Source: DATJLY01 sp035604615 (GTDB lineage: Bacteria > Pseudomonadota > Alphaproteobacteria > ATCC43930 > CGMCC-115725). Taken from it: DNA of 64,000 bases. Positions 58,794 through 64,000 of this stretch are shown one piece after another. The notes below the pieces were generated by a model, which made no database searches, was not told the origin of the DNA, and saw nothing but the letters and a program-made list of their open reading frames with translations. The stretch is taken from NCBI GenBank assembly GCA_035604615.1, contig DATNID010000016.1, positions 1 to 64,000 of the forward strand, read 5' to 3'. The stretch's first letter is position 1; each line of letters opens with the position of its first letter. The position numbers and the translations under genes are program-made.

Positions 58794-59980
58794 CGCCGTC
58801 CGAAGCGCGCCACCGCGCCGATCAGCACCAGAAAGGCGATGGCGATGATGCCGATGCCGACCATGCCCCACATGCTCGAGGTCGCGACCGTGATGCGGAA
58901 GTCGGCGGAGCTCGAATCGCCCTTGCCGTTGGCGCGGAACGTGGTCATGTAGTCGCCCGCGATCGCCTTGGACGACGGCGTGAGCAGGGCCTGGACGTCG
59001 CGCTTCTGGTTGGGCGCCAGCGTGTCGATCTTGTCGGGCTGGAACGTCACTTTCCACGACGACGGCGGCGACGCGCTCAGCTCGACGTCGGTAGCGGGCG
59101 CGCTGCCGGTGTTCTGAACGGTGAGCTTGATGGGCGTGGTCGCGCCGGCCTCGGCCTCGGCGTTGAGGCGGTCCTCCTCGCCGCTGATCTTGAGCTTCGA
59201 TACGCCGGTGATCGACATCTGCATCTGCGTCTCGGCCGCGGCGCCCTCGGCCGAGGCCTGGACCGCGACCGGATAATCGCCGGCGGTCACGTTGGCGGGC
59301 GGCGTCACCTTGACCTTGAGGTCCTTGTCCTTGCCCGCCTCGATCGGGATCGAGCTCAGCTCCTGCGTGCCGTAGGCCTCCATGAACGAGGTCTGGAAGC
59401 CCTGCGGCGCCTTCGCCGCGACCTTCACCAAGAGATCCTTGTCGCTCTGGTTGGTGACGGTGAACTGGAACTCGAAGCTGGTCGTCGGCGTGCCGTTGAG
59501 CGAGGGAAGCTTGGGCTTGATGGCGAGCTGGGCGGGAAGGTCCTGGCCGGTCGCGATGTCGATCGGGAGATCGGCGCTGGCGGCGCCCGACTTGGCGTGG
59601 ACGATGAGATGCAGCGTTCCCGCCGGCGCGTTGGCGGGGACGTCGACGCGCAGGCTCAGCGGCACGTTGTCGTTGGTCGCCGGCATCGCCGCCGCGACCG
59701 GCGTGCTGCCGCCGAGGATGACGGCGCTCCAGCCCGCGGGCACGCCGTCGAGGCTGAGCTGGACGCGCTCGGGCGCCAGGTCGACGTTCTGGAGCTTCAT
59801 CTTGATGGTCGTGGTCTCTCCCGCGCGGGCGGCGACGGAAGGATAATCGGTGGTGAGCCACAGGCCCTTGATGTGCGCCGGCGCGGTGGCGGCGGTCGGC
59901 TCGGCGGCGCGCGGGGGCGGCGCGGCCGCGACCAGCGCCAGAAACGACAATGCGCCCAGGAACCGGAATGCGCGATGCAT
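58790..59980 (-). CDS. NEW3-domain (NPCBM-associated) exported membrane-anchored protein
   Basis: A 396-residue protein. A signal peptide (FRFLGALSFLALVAAAPPPRAA) is followed by three immunoglobulin-like beta domains of the NEW3 type (IKMKLQNVDLAPERVQLSLD; FQFTVTNQSDKDLLVKVAAK; IKLTVQNTGSAPATDVELSA). The C-terminal helix GMVGIGIIAIAFLVLIGAVA then anchors it in the membrane. Arrays of this sort are thought to bind carbohydrate or act as spacers. Coupled to the ABC-2 exporter genes it may assist polymer export or anchoring. Start at 59980; an upstream ATG at 60055 is less suitable. Confidence 0.83.
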
Positions 59981-60149
59981 CGTGGCGGATCTCCCTCTGC
60001 GGTCCAACGCCCGGTCGAGCCGCTCGATCAGGCAGGCGCGGCGGCTTCTCTTCATTCGGACGGCCGGGCCGGGACCTTAGCGCAGCCGCTCCCGGGCGCA
60101 ACAGTTAAAATCTTGTAAGCACATGGCTTTCCGCGTCGCCGGGCGCCGC

Positions 60150-61325
60150 TCAGAGGGGAAATTCCGGGGCCAGCCCGAGCGCGACGCGACCATAGATGGC
60201 GCCGTTCAAATCCCAGCTCACGCCGATATGACCGTTGGCCGCGTGGATGTCGCGGAACGCGCGCTGCAGCGGATGGGCTTCATGGATGGCGCTGCCGCCG
60301 GCGCCGGCGAAGACGATGTCCACGGCGCGCGCGGCGAGTTGGGAAGCGTAGGCCCCGTCGCGCCGCCACCGCGCGCGGTCGAGGAGCGCTGGAACCTTAC
60401 CCGCCTCGGCCAGCGCCATGGCCTCGTCGCAATCCTTGAGCAGCACCGTCTCGGCGGCATCGACCAAGGTCGCGGCCTCGGCCAGCCTGAGCTGCTGCGT
60501 TGCCAGATCGGCCAGCGCCCGGCCCGAATATGTCGCGGCGCGGGCGCGGATCGCGGCGCCGAAATCGCGCACCGCGCCCATCGCGATGCCGAGCGGCGTG
60601 CCGGCATTGACGAACGAGAACACCGGATACCACGGCAGGCGATAAAGCGGACCGGGATTGATGGCGCTGCCGGGATGCGGCCCGCCCGCGCCGATGGCGA
60701 CCGCGATGCCGCGATGCGCCGGGACGAATGCCTCGGCGACCGCCACGTCCTTGCTCCCGGTGCCGGCGAGGCCCATCGCATGCCAGGTGTCGATCACGCG
60801 ATAATCCGCGCGCGGCACGAGAAAGAGATGCGGCTCGGGTGCGCCGCCGTCCGCGCGCGCGACGCGGCCGCCGAGCATCACCCAGGTCACCGGATCGATG
60901 CCGCTCGAGAAGGGCCAGCGGCCGGCAATGCGCCATCCGCCCGGCTCCCTCTTCACCTCGCCTTCGGCCATGACCAGGCCGGAGCCGATCAGCGTGTCGG
61001 GATCGTCGTCCCAGATCTCGTCCTGGGCGCGTTGCGGCCAATAGCCCAAGAGCCAGTTGTGGCTGACGAGATTGTTGTAGACCCACGAGGTCGAGGCGCA
61101 GCCGCTCGCCAGGATCGCGCCCAGCTCGATGACGGCGCGGAACGGTACCTCCGCGCCGCCGTGGCGGGCCGGGCGGAAGGCGGTGAAGAGTCCGCTGTCG
61201 CGGAGATCGGCGATGGTCGCGTCCGGCAGCCGCCGCAACGTTTCGGCCTCGCGTGCGCGCGCGACGAGCGTCGGCACCAGCGCCCGCGCTCGCGCGACCA
61301 TCTCGTCATAGCTGGGCGCCGTCAT
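60150..61325 (-). CDS. Acyl-CoA dehydrogenase-fold flavin monooxygenase (HpaH/HsaA-like)
   Basis: A 391-residue enzyme with the acyl-CoA dehydrogenase fold. Segments are LRRLPDATIADLRDSGLFTA, ARHGGAEVPFRAVIE, WRIAGRWPFSSGIDP and the C-terminal AGAGGSAIHEAHPLQRAFRDIHAANGH, matching class D two-component flavin hydroxylases rather than true acyl-CoA dehydrogenases (no catalytic Glu base of that group in the usual place). Such hydroxylases use FADH2 or FMNH2 from a separate reductase to hydroxylate phenols. No reductase gene is adjacent. Confidence 0.8.
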   Translation of the reverse strand: MTAPSYDEMVARARALVPTLVARAREAETLRRLPDATIADLRDSGLFTAFRPARHGGAEVPFRAVIELGAILASGCASTSWVYNNLVSHNWLLGYWPQRAQDEIWDDDPDTLIGSGLVMAEGEVKREPGGWRIAGRWPFSSGIDPVTWVMLGGRVARADGGAPEPHLFLVPRADYRVIDTWHAMGLAGTGSKDVAVAEAFVPAHRGIAVAIGAGGPHPGSAINPGPLYRLPWYPVFSFVNAGTPLGIAMGAVRDFGAAIRARAATYSGRALADLATQQLRLAEAATLVDAAETVLLKDCDEAMALAEAGKVPALLDRARWRRDGAYASQLAARAVDIVFAGAGGSAIHEAHPLQRAFRDIHAANGHIGVSWDLNGAIYGRVALGLAPEFPL

Positions 61326-61426
61326 GGCGGCGATAACAGACGTTCGGGCGCGCCCGTGTCAACCGCGACGCGCGGCGGCGGCGAGAGGCTGCTAACCTCG
61401 CGCGGGAAACGGCGGAGGAGAGGGCG

Positions 61427-61732
61427 ATGCCTGCCTATTGGGTCGCGCGTGCGAGGGTCATCGATCCGGTCGAGTACAAGAAATACGCCGACCGTGTGCC
61501 CGCCATCATCGCCCGCTTCGGCGGCAAGGTGCTGGCGCGCGGCGGCCGCCACCGCATCATGGAGGGGCCGCAGAAATTCCATCGCTTCGTCGTGATCGAA
61601 TTCCCGACCTTTGAGCAGGGCGTCGCCTGCTTCACGTCCCAGGACTACGACGCGGCCGCCGCCTTCCGCCGCAACGGCGCCGGCGAGGTCGAGACCATCA
61701 TGGTCGAGGGCGGCGAGGCGAACGCGCTCTAG
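61427..61732 (+). CDS. DUF1330 protein
   Basis: A 101-residue ferredoxin-like alpha+beta protein. It has AYWVARARVIDPVEYKKYAD, GGKVLARGGRHRIMEG and FVVIEFPTFEQGVACFTSQDY, the conserved core of DUF1330. The members form dimers of unknown function, possibly stress- or metabolite-related. The stop codon CTAG is shared with the stop of the convergent cheY-like gene. Confidence 0.88.
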   Translation: MPAYWVARARVIDPVEYKKYADRVPAIIARFGGKVLARGGRHRIMEGPQKFHRFVVIEFPTFEQGVACFTSQDYDAAAAFRRNGAGEVETIMVEGGEANAL

Positions 61733-62124
61733 GCCGAGGCCGCGCCGAGCACGCTGTCGATGCGCTTCTTCAGCGTGCCGGAAGAGAACGGCTTGACGAT
61801 GTAGCCGTTGACGCCGACCTCTTTGGCGGCGACCACGTTCTCGACCAGGTTGACGGCGGTGATCATGATGAAGGGCAGGTGCTTCAGATCGTCGTCGGCG
61901 CGCACGATTCGCAACAGGTCGAGGCCCGACATCGGCATCATGTTCCAGTCCGAGATGACGAGGTCGAACGGGCGTTCGCGCAGCTTCTTGAGCGCGCTCC
62001 TTCCGTCCTCGGCCTCCTCGACATTGGTGATGCCGATCTCGGCGAGGAGGTTGCGCATGATGCGCCGCATGGTGCCGTAATCGTCGACCACCAGCACGTA
62101 GCGATCGTCCTGCTGCACGCCCAA
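61729..62124 (-). CDS. CheY-like single-domain response regulator
   Basis: A 131-residue receiver domain with no output domain. It has the acidic pocket VVDDYGTMRRI, the phosphoacceptor Asp in VISDWNMMPMSG (about residue 58), the switch Thr in FIMITAVN and the Lys in YIVKPFSSGTL. The DYG/DWNMP pattern and long loop are like chemotaxis CheY1-type proteins of alphaproteobacteria. No kinase or flagellar gene is adjacent, so it is an orphan regulator here. Confidence 0.9.
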   Translation of the reverse strand: MGVQQDDRYVLVVDDYGTMRRIMRNLLAEIGITNVEEAEDGRSALKKLRERPFDLVISDWNMMPMSGLDLLRIVRADDDLKHLPFIMITAVNLVENVVAAKEVGVNGYIVKPFSSGTLKKRIDSVLGAASA

Positions 62125-62204
62125 TGTCCTTGCAACCGCCGTTTGGGCGCCGAGCCTAGCAGGCGCAGGTTGAGCGCCGGTTAACCGGGTCGTTAACCCT
62201 CGGC

Positions 62205-62702
62205 CTACCAGTTCAGCGGCCAGGACAGCATCAGCAGGAGCTGCTCGGTGCCGGGATTGCGCTTGGTGATGCCGGCGTTCGAGATGTGGTCGAAGGCGAG
62301 GCCGAGCCGCGCCGCGTTGTCGAAGCGCCAGGCGAATTCGGCGCCGGTCTTGAATTCGATGTGCGAGCCCAGATCCTTGCCGTTGCCGCGATCGAAATAC
62401 CCGACCGCCGCGTTCGGCATCAGCACATAGTGGTCGAAGAAGATGAGGTCGGCGCGCAGGCCGCCATAGACATAGACCGACCGCCGGCTGGTGCCGAACG
62501 CGCCCACCGTCGGCTTGATGAAGAAGAAGCCTTGCTGGAAGCGGTATTCGGCGCGCAGCTCGGCCGCGGGCTCCTTGTGGTCGAAATCGATGTCGCCGGC
62601 GCCCACGGCGACGAGAGGGGGATCGTCGGCCAGCGCGAGCGACGGCATACCCAAGGCCGCCGCGACCATCGCCGCGGCGACGGCGTCTCTCACCCGTGGC
62701 AT
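62205..62702 (-). CDS. PagL-like lipid A 3-O-deacylase/acyloxyacyl hydrolase
   Basis: A 165-residue small outer-membrane barrel. A signal peptide (VAAAMVAAALGMPSLALA) is followed by alternating strands (ELRAEYRFQQGFFFIKPTVG, YVYGGLRADLIF). The catalytic region FDHISNAGITKRNPGTEQLLL matches PagL: His and Ser in HIS and a Glu in GTEQ form the triad. It would remove the 3-acyl chain from lipid A in the outer membrane. The start at 62702 is supported by the signal peptide. Confidence 0.85.
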   Translation of the reverse strand: MPRVRDAVAAAMVAAALGMPSLALADDPPLVAVGAGDIDFDHKEPAAELRAEYRFQQGFFFIKPTVGAFGTSRRSVYVYGGLRADLIFFDHYVLMPNAAVGYFDRGNGKDLGSHIEFKTGAEFAWRFDNAARLGLAFDHISNAGITKRNPGTEQLLLMLSWPLNW

Positions 62703-62776
62703 GTGGTTCCCCCGTTGGTCTTTCCCCGCGCCGCGGCCATCTTGGGGGCCGGCTGCGATTCTGGCAAGAAGCGGCG

Positions 62777-63739
62777 TCAGAATTTCTTTTTCAGCCGCTC
62801 GGTGGCGGCGACGAGCTGGCTGCGGATGCCAGGCTCCATCGCGGAATGGCCGGCGTCGGCGACGACGACATATTCGGCCTCGGGCCAGGCGCGCGCCAGT
62901 TCGTCGGCGCTGACGATCGGGCATACCATGTCATAGCGCCCCTGGACGATCGCCGCGGGGAGATGGCGGATGCGGCCGACATGGGCGACCAGATCGTCGG
63001 CCGGCCGGATCACCTCGGTGCGGAAGTAGTGCGCCTCGATGCGGGCCAATCCCAGCGCCATGCGATCCTCGCCGAAGGCCGCCACCGTGTCGGGGCTCGG
63101 CAGCAGGGTCGAGCATGCGCCCTCGTAGGTGCTCCAGGCCCGCGCCGCCGGCATGTGGACTGCCGGGTCGGCGTCGATCAGGCGGCGGAAATAGGCGTCG
63201 AGCAGGTCGCGGCGCTCGGCCTCGGGAACGAATCCCGCGAACGCCCGCCACGCCTCGGGATAGACCGTGCGCATGCCATGCAGGAACCAGTCGATCTCGT
63301 ACTTGCGGCACAGGAAGATGCCACGCAGAACCAGCCCGCGGCAGCGCTCCGGATGCGCCTCGGCATAGGCGAGCGAGAGGGTCGAGCCCCACGAGCCGCC
63401 GAACACGGCCCAGCGATCGATGCCGAGATGACGGCGCAACGCCTCCAGATCGGCGATGAGATATGCGAGCGTGTTGTCGACGAGCGAACCCAGCGGCAGC
63501 GAGCGCCCGGCGCCACGCTGATCGCACACGACAATGCGGTAGTAGCTCGGATCGAAGAAGCGACGGTGGGTCGGCGTCGCGCCCGCGCCGGGTCCGCCAT
63601 GAAGGAACAGGATCGGCACGCCGTGCGCGTTGCCGGACTGCTCCCAATACATCGTGTGATGCGAATCGAGCGCCAGCATACCGGTCGTGTAGGGCTCGAT
63701 CGGCGGATAGAGATCCTGGCGGTGCATGCGCGAGTCCAT
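62777..63739 (-). CDS. pip: Prolyl aminopeptidase (proline iminopeptidase)
   Basis: A 320-residue alpha/beta hydrolase of peptidase family S33. The oxyanion region LFLHGGPGAGA, the motif VCDQRGAGRS, the nucleophile elbow FGGSWGSTLSLAYA, the acid in QGRYDMVCPI and the catalytic His in ADAGHSAMEPG follow prolyl aminopeptidases. The start could be 63739 or 63727. It releases N-terminal proline from peptides. Its 3' end leads toward the PagL-like gene, but no coupling is seen. Confidence 0.92.
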   Translation of the reverse strand: MDSRMHRQDLYPPIEPYTTGMLALDSHHTMYWEQSGNAHGVPILFLHGGPGAGATPTHRRFFDPSYYRIVVCDQRGAGRSLPLGSLVDNTLAYLIADLEALRRHLGIDRWAVFGGSWGSTLSLAYAEAHPERCRGLVLRGIFLCRKYEIDWFLHGMRTVYPEAWRAFAGFVPEAERRDLLDAYFRRLIDADPAVHMPAARAWSTYEGACSTLLPSPDTVAAFGEDRMALGLARIEAHYFRTEVIRPADDLVAHVGRIRHLPAAIVQGRYDMVCPIVSADELARAWPEAEYVVVADAGHSAMEPGIRSQLVAATERLKKKF

Positions 63740-63822
63740 GACCGCCAGTCTAGAGCGAAGCCCGGTGAAGGCAACCCGCGAGCGCAACGCTCATGCCGGT
63801 CGCGGTCGCCGGCGGCTGCCCC

Positions 63823-64000
63823 TCACTCGGGGCGCATCTCCCACACCTGCACGAGACGCCGCTCCGCCGCGCAATACTCCCAATGGCATTGCAGCTTGAA
63901 CCTCGGCATGGCGGGGGGCACGACCGAGAGGGAGGAAGAGCGGCCGGGGAAGGCCACGATCCGATCGTCCTGGGGTTCGCTATAGAGGCGGGCCGCTGCT
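63823..64000 (-). CDS. C-terminal fragment of an unidentified gene
   Basis: An open frame enters from the right edge and ends at the TGA at 63823-63825. The visible part reads LYSEPQDDRIVAFPGRSSS and then FKLQCHWEYCAAERR, ending VQVWEMRPE. Hydrophilic, with one CxxxxC-like pair. I cannot assign a family and the gene may be a short hypothetical; coding status is moderately uncertain. Confidence 0.35.
   Translation of the reverse strand, partial: AAARLYSEPQDDRIVAFPGRSSSLSVVPPAMPRFKLQCHWEYCAAERRLVQVWEMRPE

Noticed and set aside
60150..61325. True acyl-CoA dehydrogenase acting in fatty acid oxidation
   Set aside because: Sequence blocks fit class D flavin hydroxylases better, and no beta-oxidation partner is adjacent.

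Overview
The window looks like chromosomal DNA of a high-GC alphaproteobacterium, probably a soil or environmental member of Hyphomicrobiales or Rhodospirillales. The evidence is the gene order rpsT, dnaA, dnaN, recF, gyrB followed by enoyl-CoA hydratase, mutM, ubiE, ubiB, coaBC and dut, the presence of CarD and 7Fe ferredoxin genes, the strongly GC-biased codon use and the frequent GTG/TTG starts. Several families of palindromic intergenic repeats common in such genomes are present. I saw no rRNA, tRNA, prophage or CRISPR array.

Layout. 1-294: N-terminus of a two-partner-secretion exoprotein cut by the window edge. 0.4-6.7 kb: minus-strand operon with a thiamine-diphosphate enzyme, a NitT/TauT-type ATPase, two paralogous binding proteins and two permeases. 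6.7-11.1 kb: zinc/manganese-type uptake operon (DUF2946-like protein, porin, TroA-type binding protein, ABC-3 permease, ZIP transporter) without an ATPase gene. 11.2-13.4 kb: dihydroxyphthalate decarboxylase-like protein, hotdog thioesterase and glutathione transferase. 13.5-21.7 kb: replication genes gyrB, recF, dnaN, dnaA and rpsT, with two foreign-looking insertions: a DUF559 gene framed by inverted palindromic repeats between recF and gyrB, and an oppositely oriented secreted-protein gene between dnaA and dnaN. 21.8-30.5 kb: enoyl-CoA hydratase, mutM, ubiE, ubiB, coaBC, dut, an Rrf2 regulator, cysK and a MoeB-like gene. 30.5-36.7 kb: YgiC/YgiB pair, oxidoreductase, nuclease-like protein, degenerate metallophosphoesterase, CarD, FdxA and TerB-like protein.

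36.8-43.5 kb is a surface-glycan region: GT-B-like transferase, PMT-type membrane transferase, methyltransferase and GT2 on the plus strand, converging on a DegT aminotransferase and an epimerase. 43.6-53.9 kb is rich in aromatic-acid catabolism: FAH-family hydrolase, MFS transporter, dihaem cytochrome c, OprP-like porin, a MetE-like methyltransferase, and a ligI-ligA-ligB-ligC cluster for the protocatechuate 4,5-cleavage pathway. 53.9-54.6 kb: PIN/Phd toxin-antitoxin pair with a palindromic putative operator. The rest holds a class III cyclase with TPR-like repeats, RidA, a NEW3-domain/ABC-2 exporter operon, a flavin-dependent monooxygenase-like protein, DUF1330, an orphan CheY, a PagL-like lipid A deacylase, a prolyl iminopeptidase and the 3' end of an unidentified gene.

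The most unusual items are the DUF559 gene framed by terminal inverted REP-like repeats, the double-binding-protein transporter coupled to a TPP enzyme, the ATPase-less metal operon, and the divergent pairing of a methionine-synthase-like gene with the lig cluster.
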